Origin: G965205725 sp965205725
GTDB lineage: Bacteria; Pseudomonadota; Gammaproteobacteria; Pseudomonadales; Halieaceae
NCBI GenBank assembly: GCA_965205725.1
Contig: OZ242189.1
Location: forward strand, 496,001-560,000
DNA length: 64,000 bases
Reading direction: 5' to 3'
Part shown: positions 54,263 through 63,675 of the stretch, one piece after another
Layout: each line of letters opens with the position of its first letter
How positions within the stretch are numbered: position 1 is the stretch's first letter
The notes under the pieces: generated by a model
Told to the model about the DNA's origin: nothing
Databases searched by the model: none
Seen by the model: only the letters and a program-made list of their open reading frames with translations
Program-made: the position numbers and the translations under genes

Positions 54263-55067
54263 CCAGCAGGTCGGCCTGCTCGGCCAGCGCTCCTTCAATT
54301 TTATGCTCCTGTAGAGCAAACTGGTTTTCTGTCCAGGAGCCAATTTTAAACCAGTGGTTGCGCTCGTCCTCAGCCTTGGCATTGCGGATGTCGGTGATGC
54401 CCAGGCCCGCAGCAGCAGCCCGTGTATAGAGTTGGCTGTCGCGGGTATAGGTAACACGCGGCAGCCCCATCTCATTTAAAAACTGATTCAGGGCGCCAAA
54501 CATAACGGTGTTTTGGCGCACCCGGTTGGCGACTACCAGAACCTGCTTGCTGGTTTCTCGAAGCAGCCCGCTCATTTGAATATTGTGAATAAAGTTTTCA
54601 GCCGAGTGGATGTCGATGGGCGACGGCAAAATGGGAATAACGATCAGGTCTGCCTCACGAATTCGGTGGTATAGGGCGGTGCCAGCCAGGCCGGCCGGGG
54701 TGTCTACCACCACGCGCTGGATATCATGGGGCAGGCGATTATGGAAATTCCGTGTTTCCTGGGAGCCGGGGTGCAGGTGGGCGGCAATGCCAGTGATGGG
54801 CCTGGCTTTTTTTGGACGCAATTTTAGCCAGTGGGAACTGGAGCCCTGTGGGTCGAAGTCCATGAGGGCTGTCGCCTTGCCCGAATTGGCAAAATAGGCC
54901 GAGATATTGGTTGCCAGGGTTGTTTTGCCGCAGCCCCCTTTGGCATTGGCGACAACAATGGTGCGTGGCCTGGCGCGCTGAATAATCCTCAGTGGGCCTG
55001 TCCCGTGGCGGTGCACTGTGGCAGAGTGGCTGTGAACTTTGGCGGAAGAACGTGGGGGTTGCTGCAT
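54252..55067 (-). CDS. ParA/MinD-like ATPase
   Basis: 271 residues from ATG 55067 (MQQPPRSSAK). The deviant Walker A KGGCGKTT is at 43-50, the A' motif is ALMDFDPQGSSSHW and Walker B is VVVDTPAGLAG. It lacks an HTH domain, and no parB is adjacent, so it is an orphan ParA used perhaps for positioning a protein complex. A similar gene often lies near the TIGR02444 gene in marine gammaproteobacteria. Confidence 0.88.
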   Translation of the reverse strand: MQQPPRSSAKVHSHSATVHRHGTGPLRIIQRARPRTIVVANAKGGCGKTTLATNISAYFANSGKATALMDFDPQGSSSHWLKLRPKKARPITGIAAHLHPGSQETRNFHNRLPHDIQRVVVDTPAGLAGTALYHRIREADLIVIPILPSPIDIHSAENFIHNIQMSGLLRETSKQVLVVANRVRQNTVMFGALNQFLNEMGLPRVTYTRDSQLYTRAAAAGLGITDIRNAKAEDERNHWFKIGSWTENQFALQEHKIEGALAEQADLLARF

Positions 55068-55220
55068 ATAAAATGTACGATACTGTTCGACGGTTCTCCA
55101 ACAATGTAGCACAGGCCACGGAAATTGCCATCTTTTGCAATCAGGGTACCCATGGGCATCATTCCGGGTTGCGGCGGTTTTTGAGGCGTGTCCAGCAGGG
55201 AATACCGCCCCTGGGCGGCT

Positions 55221-55712
55221 CTACTGCCGTACCAGTTGGTACAGGTTTGCAAGCACCAGCCCGCTGAATAGTAACAAGGCCTGTTGCGGAATACTCAAGC
55301 CAAACAGTGTCCACAGGACTTCGGCGCAATTGCCATCGCCCATTAGAATAAGCTCCAGCGTTTGCGAGAAAGGCAGGGTGTCCAGCATGTATTCGAGGCT
55401 GGGGCCGCAGGCGGGCGCCTGGTTCTCGGGAAGCTGCTGTATCCACCCGTGACGCCCGGCTACCGCAGCGCCGCCTGCTGCCCAGAGCGCGGCGACTGCG
55501 GCATAAATCCGCGTGCCGGTTGCTCCGGGATTGTGCAAAACTGCGGCCAGCGATGTCAGCCCGGTGCCGAGCAGGAATACCCGCTGTGTTATGCACAGTG
55601 GGCAAGGCTCCAGGCCCAGTACTCTATCCAGATAGTAAACAGCCGCCATAGCCGCAGTGGCGGCCAGAACCAGCAGGCAGTTGCCCTGGCGCGGCGTTGG
55701 CATGGCCATCAT
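55221..55712 (-). CDS. dsbB: Disulfide bond formation protein B
   Basis: 163 residues with four membrane helices. The first redox pair is CPLC at 37-40 (GLEPCPLCITQR). The second periplasmic pair lies in APACGPSLEYMLDTLPFS...GDGNCAEVLWTLFGLSIP. The quinone-reacting LSIPQQALLLF segment follows. It reoxidises DsbA using quinone. Start codons at 55712, 55709 or 55703 are all possible. Confidence 0.95.
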   Translation of the reverse strand: MMAMPTPRQGNCLLVLAATAAMAAVYYLDRVLGLEPCPLCITQRVFLLGTGLTSLAAVLHNPGATGTRIYAAVAALWAAGGAAVAGRHGWIQQLPENQAPACGPSLEYMLDTLPFSQTLELILMGDGNCAEVLWTLFGLSIPQQALLLFSGLVLANLYQLVRQ

Positions 55713-55798
55713 TCAGGTTGGGCCCTCGGCGTTACCGGGTATCAAGCGGTTGTCGGCTGCGCTCAGATGGAAGTGGGCCAGGCAGTTCACGGCGGTGT

Positions 55799-57388
55799 TT
55801 AAAGGCCCAGTGCCTGATACTGGGCGTAGTACTTTGCCAGGTAGCTTTCAAAATCTTCGCTGTCGCTGGCCTCTACTGCTTTGTGTTTTTCCAGCGATTG
55901 TGCGGAGGCTCGGCGATAGTGTTGCAGCCGGTCTTCACTGAGCGGGTTGGCTCTAAATGCTTCTGCCCACTGCTGGCTGCAATCCATGGCCAACCTGAAA
56001 AACGGAATATTCTGCTGTCTCATGGCGTTTAAAATTTGCGCGGAGGGGGTTAGCTCGGGGTCGCCCAGCTTTGCCTGCTGTTGCGCATGGCTGGCGCTGT
56101 AGTCTTTGCTGCCGTGGGCGCGGTCTAACAGTTTACAGATGACGCCAATTTCTTGCAGTAGTTGCCGCGCCAGAGTGTGCCTGTCTGTTTCGCCGGTCGC
56201 GGTATGCAGTTGCAGCTCCGGGTTGCGGCCATCATTGACTATTCTGCTCATGTTTTCGGCCATCTGCTGCTGCTCCTGAGCGTCGCAGGGGGGGCTGTCT
56301 TGCAACAGGCAAAACAGTAAAAAGCTGTCGAGAAATTGAATCTGCTGGCGGTTGATGCCCAGGGGTAAAAACGGGTTTACATCGACGCAGCGCACCTCAA
56401 TATATTCAATGCCGTCGCGCTGTAGCGCACCCAGCGGGGTTTCACCAGAGCGGGTGATGCGCTTTGGCCGGATGGGGCTGTAAAACTCGTTTTCGATTTG
56501 CAACAGGCTGGTATTCAGTTGGTGCTTATGGTTTTCGCCCAGGCCGATGGCTTCGTAGCCGGGGTGAGACTGGGTGATCGCGCCGTGCAGGGTTTTAATG
56601 TAGCTATCCAGTTGGTTGTAGCAGACGCTGAGATTTTTCTGCGCATCACTCTGATAACCCAGGCTGCCCATGCGCAGAGCGGTGGCAAAAGGCAGATGCA
56701 GGCTTGTTCCCGTTTCATCAAATGGCTGTAGCTTGTGCTGGGGATTATTGCGTACAAAACTTTTGCACACGGCTGGCGAGGCGCCGAAGAGATAGATGAG
56801 CAGCCAGGAGTAGCGCTGAAAGTTGCGTATCAAGCCGAGATAACGCGCGGTGATGTAATCTTTTAACTCGCCAGTGTCGCCAGCGGCGCGTTGCGCCATA
56901 GGCCAGTATTGGTCGGGCATGGAAAAGTTATAATGGATGCCCGCTATGGTTTGCATCAGCCGCCCGTAGCGATGCCCGAGGCCGTGGCGATAAACTTTCT
57001 TCATGCGCCCCACGTTGGAGCTGCCGTACTCGGCTACGGGAATATTGTCATCCCCCTCCAGGATGCAGGGCATGCTGGCTGCCCACAGTAACTCCCCATC
57101 AATTTCCCCATAGGTGAAGCGGTGTATTTCATCCAGGGTATTCAAAGCCTCTGCAATACTCGGGCTTACCGGGGTAATAAATTCCATCAGCGCTTCGGAA
57201 TAATCGGTGGTGATGTAGGCGTGTGAAAGTGCCGAGCCGAGGCTGCGGGGGTGCGGTGTTTGGGCCAGCTTGCCCTCTGCTGTAATGCGCAGGCTCTCTT
57301 TTTCAATACCCCGCCGGATGCCGGTTAACATAGAGAGATTGTCTGCGGTGGCCAGCTCGGACAGGCGTCTTCTGAAAATGGATGTCAA
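55799..57388 (-). CDS. gshA: Glutamate-cysteine ligase
   Basis: 529 residues of the proteobacterial (type 1) form: GIRRGIEKESLRI at the start, DYSEALMEFITP, IHYNFSMPDQYW, RNFQRYSWLLIYLFGASPAV and YIEVRCVDVNPFLPLGI. It makes gamma-glutamylcysteine, the first step of glutathione synthesis. Length is normal. Confidence 0.96.
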   Translation of the reverse strand: MTSIFRRRLSELATADNLSMLTGIRRGIEKESLRITAEGKLAQTPHPRSLGSALSHAYITTDYSEALMEFITPVSPSIAEALNTLDEIHRFTYGEIDGELLWAASMPCILEGDDNIPVAEYGSSNVGRMKKVYRHGLGHRYGRLMQTIAGIHYNFSMPDQYWPMAQRAAGDTGELKDYITARYLGLIRNFQRYSWLLIYLFGASPAVCKSFVRNNPQHKLQPFDETGTSLHLPFATALRMGSLGYQSDAQKNLSVCYNQLDSYIKTLHGAITQSHPGYEAIGLGENHKHQLNTSLLQIENEFYSPIRPKRITRSGETPLGALQRDGIEYIEVRCVDVNPFLPLGINRQQIQFLDSFLLFCLLQDSPPCDAQEQQQMAENMSRIVNDGRNPELQLHTATGETDRHTLARQLLQEIGVICKLLDRAHGSKDYSASHAQQQAKLGDPELTPSAQILNAMRQQNIPFFRLAMDCSQQWAEAFRANPLSEDRLQHYRRASAQSLEKHKAVEASDSEDFESYLAKYYAQYQALGL

Positions 57389-57473
57389 AGCCAGGCCTTT
57401 TGCTGGGCTGCGGGATGCAGAGTGTAAGGGGCAACTTGGTTGTATTACAAGGCGAATGTGGCGGGGCCTGGCC

Positions 57474-58544
57474 TCAGCCGTGTTTTTCCAGTTTTTTGGC
57501 CAGCAGTGCGGTTACAAAGTTATCCTGAATGTCACTGTCCTGGGATTGGGCGAGCATAATGCGCGACATAATCAGGCCAAAGCGCATGCCTGCAAATACG
57601 GTGTAGTAGTCAAAGTTATCGACGGGGTAGCCGGTCGCGTTTTTCCAGCGTGTAACCGTGGCATCGTAGCTGGGCAGACCTGCCAGTCGGGGCAGCCCCA
57701 AACCTTCGGCGAACGCCGAGTCGATAAAGCAATACCAGGCCAAATCCTGCACGGGGTTGCCCACGACAGCCATTTCCCAGTCGAGCATGGCGGCGACAGC
57801 CGTACAATCCTGGGTGAAAATCATATTGGCGATACGCGAGTCACCCCAACAGAGGCGGGCTATTTCTGCACCCGGCTGATTGGCTTCGAGCCAATCGAGT
57901 GCCCGCTTGCAAATGACATGGCCGCGGCCTTCCATGGCCCAGTTCATGTAATTGCGCCAGTAGTGCAATTGTTGTTGCAGCGGGCTGCTGCCGACCTCTG
58001 GTTGAATGCTGGGGGGCAGCCCCAGGGTTGTGAAGTCCAACTGATGAAAGCGCGCCATGGTGTCAACGCCGGCATTCCAGAGACTTTCGCGTTGCTGCAC
58101 GCCTATGTCGTGCATCATCCAGCCGTCTGTGTTGTAAGGGGGCAGGTCCGTGGGGATGCGGCCTTCAGTTTTACGCATGATGTAGAACGGCACGCCCAGC
58201 AGGGTGGGGTCCATTTCCAGACCGCGCATTGTGGGCGCGGGCAGGTCGGTTTTTTCGCTGAGTGCCTCCATGATGAGGTATTGCAGGCTGAGGTCGTAGG
58301 CGGGAAAAATCGGGCGTTCTATCTCTGGTTGCAAACGGCCCACGCAGGCTTCGCTGTGTTGCGCCCCCTGTTCTTCCCAACTGATGTTAAACATCAAAGT
58401 CACATTGGACATGCCAGTGGCTTGCGGGATGTCCAGAGCGGATACTGCGACATCGCAGCCTTTGCGCTGACTGAGCCATTGCCCCAGTTTCAAACGGGTG
58501 TCTGCTAAATCTGTAACCAGTGGTGTCGGTCTTTGCTCTTCCAC
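57474..58544 (-). CDS. APH-family phosphotransferase
   Basis: 356 residues. The kinase N-lobe includes GMSNVTLMFNISWEEQ. The catalytic loop reads LCWGDSRIANMIF: the Asp and Asn are kept, but the usual His of HGD is Trp. The metal-binding Asp is in AMLDWEMAVVGNPVQDLAW. This is the 'acyl-CoA dehydrogenase-associated' APH subfamily, not an antibiotic-resistance enzyme by context. Substrate unknown. Confidence 0.9.
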   Translation of the reverse strand: MEEQRPTPLVTDLADTRLKLGQWLSQRKGCDVAVSALDIPQATGMSNVTLMFNISWEEQGAQHSEACVGRLQPEIERPIFPAYDLSLQYLIMEALSEKTDLPAPTMRGLEMDPTLLGVPFYIMRKTEGRIPTDLPPYNTDGWMMHDIGVQQRESLWNAGVDTMARFHQLDFTTLGLPPSIQPEVGSSPLQQQLHYWRNYMNWAMEGRGHVICKRALDWLEANQPGAEIARLCWGDSRIANMIFTQDCTAVAAMLDWEMAVVGNPVQDLAWYCFIDSAFAEGLGLPRLAGLPSYDATVTRWKNATGYPVDNFDYYTVFAGMRFGLIMSRIMLAQSQDSDIQDNFVTALLAKKLEKHG

Positions 58545-58565
58545 AGCGAGATTCTCCGCGGTTAA

Positions 58566-60353
58566 TTAATGTTTAAGGGGGTGATGGCGGGCGGCGCCAG
58601 CACCTTTTGGAATGCGTATGTCTGCCACCAGTGCCCTCACTGCCTCTGGTGGCGGTGGTGTCAGGTGGCACACGGTGAGGGCGACGCCAAAATTCAACAC
58701 CATGCCAATCGCGCCAATGCCCTCTGGTGACACGCCTAGCAACCAATGTTCAGCGGTGCTGAGTTCGGGACTGACAAATTTAAAGTAGACGATGTAGGCG
58801 AAGGTAAAAGTCAGCCCGCTCAGCATACCCGCTATCGCGCCCTCCCGGTTCATTCGAGTGTAGAAAATGCCCATGAAAATAACCGGGAAAAAGGACGCCG
58901 CCGCCAAACCGAAGGCGAAGGCGACCACCTGGGCGACAAATGCCGGCGGGTATATACCAAATAAACCGGCAATACCGATGGCCACCGCTGCCGCCAGCCT
59001 GGCATAGAGCAACTCCTGTTTGTCGGAAAGACCTGGCAAAACTATTTTTTTGAGCAAGTCGTGTGATATCGCCGTTGAAATAACCAGTAACAGGCCGGCG
59101 GCAGTCGATAATGCGGCGGCCAGGCCACCTGCGGCTACCAGCGCTATGACCCAATTGGGCAGGCGGGCGATTTCCGGGTTTGCCAATACCATGATGTCCC
59201 GGTCGATATACACTTCATTGGCGCCTGCATTCGGTGTATTGGCGATTAACCGCTCTCCGTAATTGCCTCGCTCATCGGTATAGTCTGGCTTGTTTCCCTG
59301 AAAGGCGTTGCCTGCCCGGTACTGAATGAGGCCGTCCCGGTTTTTGTCCTGCCAGGCAATGAGACCGATGTCTTCCCAGTTTTTAAACCAGGCAGGCATC
59401 TCGCTGTAAGCGGTTTCGTTCACGGTGTCGATAACATTGACGCGGACAAAAGCGGCAACCGCAGGGGCGGTGGTGTACAAAATGGCGATGAACACCAGGG
59501 CATACCCCGCAGACATTCGGGCATCGCGTACTTTGGGTACGGTAAAAAAACGGACGATGACGTGGGGCAGTCCGGCAGTGCCCACCATGAGTGCAGCGGC
59601 AATGCAGAATACGTCGAAGCTGGACTTCTGCCCCGAGGTGTAAGCGGTAAAGCCGAGTTCAGTGGATAACTGGTCAAGCCGGTCGAGTAAATAGATGCCT
59701 GGCGAGTCGAGCAGAGTGCTGCCGAAGCCTAGTTGTGGCACCGGGTTGCCGGTCATGGTCAGAGATATGAAAATCGCAGGCACCATGAAGGCAAAAATAA
59801 GCACGCAGTATTGAGCGACCTGGGTGTAAGTGATGCCCTTCATGCCGCCAAGTACCGCGTAAAAAAATACGATGGCCATGCCAATGACGACACCAGAATT
59901 GATGTCTACCTCCAGGAAGCGGGAGAACACAATGCCCACGCCGCGCATTTGTCCGGCGACATAGGTGAAGGAAACAAAGATCACGCAGATAACGGCGACC
60001 AGCCGGGCGGCATCTGAGTCGTAGCGGTCGCCGACAAAGTCAGGCACTGTGTATTTGCCAAATTTGCGCAAATAGGGGGCCAGCAGCAGGGCGAGCAGAA
60101 CATAACCTCCGGTCCAGCCCATTAAATAGACGCTGCCATCTCTGCCAATGAAGGAGATAATGCCAGCCATTGAAATAAAGGATGCCGCCGACATCCAGTC
60201 GGCTGCTGTTGCCATGCCATTAGCCAGTGGCGGCACTCCGCCGCTGGCCACATAAAAGTCGCCGGTGGTGCCAGCGCGGGAGTTTATGGCGATGCCGATA
60301 TACAGCGCAAAACTTGCGCCGACAAAGAGATAGGTCAGGGTTTGAGTGTCCAT
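58566..60353 (-). CDS. Sodium:solute symporter, large subunit (VC_2705-type)
   Basis: 595 residues from ATG 60353 (MDTQTLTYLFVG). The LeuT-fold core is evident: SRAGTTGDFYVASGGVPPLANGMATAADWMSAASFISMAGI, then MGWTGGYVLLALLLAPYL and AAGGLAAALSTAAGLLLVISTAISHDL. A hydrophilic insert of about 90 residues lies between helices. It is similar to acetate/ActP-like permeases. The small subunit gene lies 4 bp upstream, an arrangement seen for this subfamily. Confidence 0.93.
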   Translation of the reverse strand: MDTQTLTYLFVGASFALYIGIAINSRAGTTGDFYVASGGVPPLANGMATAADWMSAASFISMAGIISFIGRDGSVYLMGWTGGYVLLALLLAPYLRKFGKYTVPDFVGDRYDSDAARLVAVICVIFVSFTYVAGQMRGVGIVFSRFLEVDINSGVVIGMAIVFFYAVLGGMKGITYTQVAQYCVLIFAFMVPAIFISLTMTGNPVPQLGFGSTLLDSPGIYLLDRLDQLSTELGFTAYTSGQKSSFDVFCIAAALMVGTAGLPHVIVRFFTVPKVRDARMSAGYALVFIAILYTTAPAVAAFVRVNVIDTVNETAYSEMPAWFKNWEDIGLIAWQDKNRDGLIQYRAGNAFQGNKPDYTDERGNYGERLIANTPNAGANEVYIDRDIMVLANPEIARLPNWVIALVAAGGLAAALSTAAGLLLVISTAISHDLLKKIVLPGLSDKQELLYARLAAAVAIGIAGLFGIYPPAFVAQVVAFAFGLAAASFFPVIFMGIFYTRMNREGAIAGMLSGLTFTFAYIVYFKFVSPELSTAEHWLLGVSPEGIGAIGMVLNFGVALTVCHLTPPPPEAVRALVADIRIPKGAGAARHHPLKH

Positions 60354-60357
60354 GCTT

Positions 60358-60666
60358 CTATTCGCCCAGGCCGCTGCCGGATGAATCGGGCGGGTTATTG
60401 TCGCTGTCTTCGTCAACCCCAAACTTGCGGTCGAGTTTGTTGGCTGCGTACACATAGTAAAATGTCAGGATTACGAAGGTATAGATGGAACCCTGCTGCG
60501 CGAACCAGAACCCTGTTTTAAAGCCGAATAAACGAAACTGGTCGAGCCAGTCGGCCCCGAGAATGCCCAGCCCGAAGGAGCAGACAAACCAGATGCTGAG
60601 TAAAATGCCAAGCAACTTGAGGTTGGCGCGCCAATAGCCGCCAGGGTCGGGTGTTGGAGAATTCAT
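60358..60666 (-). CDS. Sodium symporter small subunit (DUF4212)
   Basis: 102 residues with two membrane helices (LKLLGILLSIWFVCSFGLGIL and WFAQQGSIYTFVILTFYYVYA) and a DUF4212 pattern YWRANLKLL...DWLDQFRLFGFKTGFWFAQQGSIY. It accompanies the symporter large subunit. Probably co-transcribed from a promoter before 60666. Confidence 0.92.
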   Translation of the reverse strand: MNSPTPDPGGYWRANLKLLGILLSIWFVCSFGLGILGADWLDQFRLFGFKTGFWFAQQGSIYTFVILTFYYVYAANKLDRKFGVDEDSDNNPPDSSGSGLGE

Positions 60667-60810
60667 GGCTGTGATGCCCAGTTATTTTTAGTGCTTGATG
60701 CAGGCCTAGTGTGCCAAGAAAAGATGGGCCTTGCCAGCGGCGTGTAAGCTGCTAAAGTGACAGCAAGGAAGCCTTGGAGACTCGAAATCGTGCAGATAAC
60801 CGGCAACAGG

Positions 60811-61224
60811 ATGACAGGGACGTTGTTGGCAATGGCGTTGTTGGCATGGCCTTTACAGGCGCAAGAGCGTTCAACCAGCCCGCAAGCTGCCCAGGTGTAT
60901 TTTATCACCCCGGCCAACGGCGCGCGGGTGAGCAGCCCGCTAACGGTTCGCTTCGGTCTCGGCAATATGGGTGTTGCCCCCGCAGGTATTGATGTGGAGG
61001 GAACCGGCCATCATCATTTGTTGATCGACCTGGAGGCGCTGCCACCGATGGATAAGCCCCTGCCCGCCAGTGCCCAGGTCAGGCATTTTGGCCAAGGCCA
61101 AACCCAGACAACGCTGCAATTATCTCCGGGTGTCCACAGCCTGCAACTGCTGCTGGGCAATTTTTTGCATATTCCGCATGAGCCGCCAGTGCTGTCGGAA
61201 AAAATAGTGATAACGGTCAGGTAG
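60811..61224 (+). CDS. DUF4399 exported protein
   Basis: 137 residues from ATG 60811. A signal peptide (MTGTLLAMALLAWPLQAQE) is visible; a GTG at 60790 in the same frame is an alternative start. The DUF4399 core is VYFITPANGARVSSPLTVRFGLGNMGVAPAGI...GHHHLLID, then LQLLLGNFLHIPHEPPVLSEKI. It is a periplasmic protein, possibly metal-binding through GHHH. Function unknown. Confidence 0.85.
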   Translation: MTGTLLAMALLAWPLQAQERSTSPQAAQVYFITPANGARVSSPLTVRFGLGNMGVAPAGIDVEGTGHHHLLIDLEALPPMDKPLPASAQVRHFGQGQTQTTLQLSPGVHSLQLLLGNFLHIPHEPPVLSEKIVITVR

Positions 61225-61257
61225 CTGGCGTTAGCGCCAGGGCAGACCATTGTTTCG

Positions 61258-62703
61258 TCAGGTGTTGTTTCTCAGTAATTGATCTACGATGCGCTCAAGC
61301 TGCTGCAAGCTGTTACATTCGGCTGTGTAGTGGCAGCAGCTTAGATAACGATTCATTGCCGAGTCGCCACTGCCCCACAATTTGCGCGCTTCGGGGTTCA
61401 GCCACATCACTTTCCCCGCCCGCTGATAAATACTTTGCATCACTTCAAGTTTAGGGTCTGCATGGTTGTTGCGGGCATCTCCCAATATAATCACTGTGGT
61501 GTTCGAGTTGATGTCGTCGAGGGCCAGCCTGGAAAAGTCCAGCAGGCTATTGCCGTAGTCTGTGGCGCCGCCGTACTTCCAGTTCACCATTTCAATGGCT
61601 TTTTCCACCGGATATCTATCGAACAGGTTGGTGACTTCACCGAGATGGCTGGAAAACGCAAAGCTGCGAACTTTGGGCAAGATGTCGTTCAAGCTGTACA
61701 GGAACATGAGCAGAAATTTGGCGTAGGCGGCCACCGAGCCGCTGACATCGCATACTGCCAGAATTTGCGGGCGCTCCTGCTTCACCGATTTCCAGTACAG
61801 GTTGAACATCACGCCGTCCTGAGGGATGCCCCGGCGTATGGTTTTGGCCATATTGAGCTGGCCACGCTTGTATAGTCTGCGCTTGCGCGAGTGCCTGGCA
61901 GCCAGCTTTTTGGCCATTTTTCGCACCAGCTCGTGAACTTTATGCAGATAGTGATGCTCGATATGATTAAGTTTGGACCTGGACAATATGTCGTCCATAA
62001 ACTGCTTGTTCCTGCCGTCTGCCTGGAGCAGATATTCACGCTCTACATGATCGCGTACCAGTTCACGCAAGCGGTCTCTATAGGTTTGCAACTCAGGCAG
62101 GGCCGGGCTTTGGCGTCGCTCAAGCTCTACCACTGCACTGCGAATATGCTCTTCGCCCAATTCATCCAGTATTTTTCGGGTGAACTGTCCTCTCTGGGTA
62201 AACATCTGAATCTGTGACAAGCCGACGCGTTCGGCTGCCTGGGCAATGGACAGAGCCAGTTGGTTTCTGTCGTCGGCTTGCAGCATCTGCATCAAAGGGG
62301 TGTCGAGTTGCGCTTGCAGGTGCTCGTCTGCGGCAAGCTCACCCGCCAGGCCCAGACTCCCGCGCTGCTCGGCGTCGGCTGCCTGCTGCTCAGGGGAGGC
62401 TGTTGTCTCTTCCTCCTGAGCCATCTGTTCTTTGGTTACCGGTTCAGTTGCCGGTGGCTCTTGCTCTTTTGCATTGGCCGCACCGGGCAATTCGTATTCG
62501 AAAAAGCGATCAAAACACTGTATGAACACGGCTTTTTCATCGGGTGTTTTGGCCAGTGTCTGGCCCAGGCCATCGCGCAGCACGGTGCGGTCTGAGTAGC
62601 CGAGCAGGTCGATGACGCGCATCGCATCCAGTGTCTCGGCGGTGGAGATTCTGACATCGTGACTGCGCAAGACGTTAATAAAGCTAACCAGTTTGTTTTG
62701 CAT
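61258..62703 (-). CDS. VWA-domain protein (CoxE-like, pair 2)
   Basis: 481 residues. CoxE-type N-terminus (KLVSFINVLRSHDVRISTAETLDAMRVI), then an acidic Glu/Gln-rich linker, then the VWA domain with a complete MIDAS motif VCDVSGSVAAY, VIILGDARNNHAD, and a closing VMWLNPEARKLWGSGDSAMNRYL. It follows its ATPase gene by 17 bp. This is the longer relative of the 391-residue protein at 30214. Confidence 0.92.
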   Translation of the reverse strand: MQNKLVSFINVLRSHDVRISTAETLDAMRVIDLLGYSDRTVLRDGLGQTLAKTPDEKAVFIQCFDRFFEYELPGAANAKEQEPPATEPVTKEQMAQEEETTASPEQQAADAEQRGSLGLAGELAADEHLQAQLDTPLMQMLQADDRNQLALSIAQAAERVGLSQIQMFTQRGQFTRKILDELGEEHIRSAVVELERRQSPALPELQTYRDRLRELVRDHVEREYLLQADGRNKQFMDDILSRSKLNHIEHHYLHKVHELVRKMAKKLAARHSRKRRLYKRGQLNMAKTIRRGIPQDGVMFNLYWKSVKQERPQILAVCDVSGSVAAYAKFLLMFLYSLNDILPKVRSFAFSSHLGEVTNLFDRYPVEKAIEMVNWKYGGATDYGNSLLDFSRLALDDINSNTTVIILGDARNNHADPKLEVMQSIYQRAGKVMWLNPEARKLWGSGDSAMNRYLSCCHYTAECNSLQQLERIVDQLLRNNT

Positions 62704-62720
62704 GAGACTCTGGATAGCAA

Positions 62721-63647
62721 CTAGTTGATGAGGCTGCTGATCTCAGGTTCCGTGGAGGCAATATCGTCCTGAAATTTTAGCAGCACATTGAGCGTGCTGC
62801 GTATCATATCTTCGTCCAGCCGGTCGGCGTGCAATAGCAGCAAACTGCGGGCCCAGTCGATGGTTTCGCTGATTGCCGGTGTTTTTTTCAGGTCGAGTTG
62901 ACGCAGTGAGTGTACGAACTCCACCAGTTGATGGCGCAGGTTTTCCTCAATATCGGGTACGCGGCTCAGCACAATGCGCTCTTCCAGTTCGGTGCTGGGA
63001 AACGGGATATATAAGTGCAGACAACGGCGTTTCAGTGCGTCTGACAGATCCCGTGTATTGTTACTGGTCAGGAAAACCATGGGCGAGGTTGTGGCCGCTA
63101 CTGTGCCTATTTCGGGAATTGAGACTTGATAATCAGAGAGGATTTCCAGCAGCAAAGATTCAAACTCGTAGTCGGCCTTGTCGACTTCGTCGATGAGCAA
63201 AATAGAGCCGCCTTCTTCCTGCATGGCTTTTAACAGTGGCCGTGGCTCCAGGAAATCTTCCGAATAGAAAATGTCGCCAAACTGATGGAGGCGCTCGACT
63301 GACTCGGCCAGTCCCCTGGCGCCTTGTAGCAGGTCCCCCAGTTTTTCTTTTAAAACCTGGGTGTATAGAAGCTGTTTGCCATACTTCCACTCGTAGAGAG
63401 CTTTTGCTTCGTCCAGACCCTCGTAGCACTGCATCCGAATGAGCGGCACTTCCAGCAGTGTTGAGGTGGTTTTGGCAAGCTCGGTTTTGCCAACTCCGGG
63501 AGGGCCCTCCACCAGGACGGGTTTGCGCAACTGGAATGCGAGAAAGACCGCCGTGGCTATCTCCTGGCTGCAAATGTAGCCGTGCTGTTCGAAGCCTTGT
63601 TCAATAGCTTCTATGGAATCCATCTGCGGGAAGCCTAGTGTGTTCAA
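62721..63647 (-). CDS. MoxR-family AAA+ ATPase (pair 2)
   Basis: 308 residues. Walker A GPPGVGKT is at 48-55, Walker B is ILLIDEVDKADYEFE, and sensor 1 is PMVFLTSNNTRDLSDALKRRCLH. It is more CoxD-like than the first pair. It lies 28 bp after moaA on the same strand, so the pair may help to mature a molybdenum enzyme; that is inference from position. Confidence 0.93.
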   Translation of the reverse strand: MNTLGFPQMDSIEAIEQGFEQHGYICSQEIATAVFLAFQLRKPVLVEGPPGVGKTELAKTTSTLLEVPLIRMQCYEGLDEAKALYEWKYGKQLLYTQVLKEKLGDLLQGARGLAESVERLHQFGDIFYSEDFLEPRPLLKAMQEEGGSILLIDEVDKADYEFESLLLEILSDYQVSIPEIGTVAATTSPMVFLTSNNTRDLSDALKRRCLHLYIPFPSTELEERIVLSRVPDIEENLRHQLVEFVHSLRQLDLKKTPAISETIDWARSLLLLHADRLDEDMIRSTLNVLLKFQDDIASTEPEISSLIN

Positions 63648-63675
63648 GTTGAATCCTTTGTCTGCGGGGCCGGGT

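Noticed and set aside
57270..58508. 412-codon plus-strand frame opposite gshA and the APH gene
   Set aside because: It is antisense to two clear genes and its sequence shows no domain.
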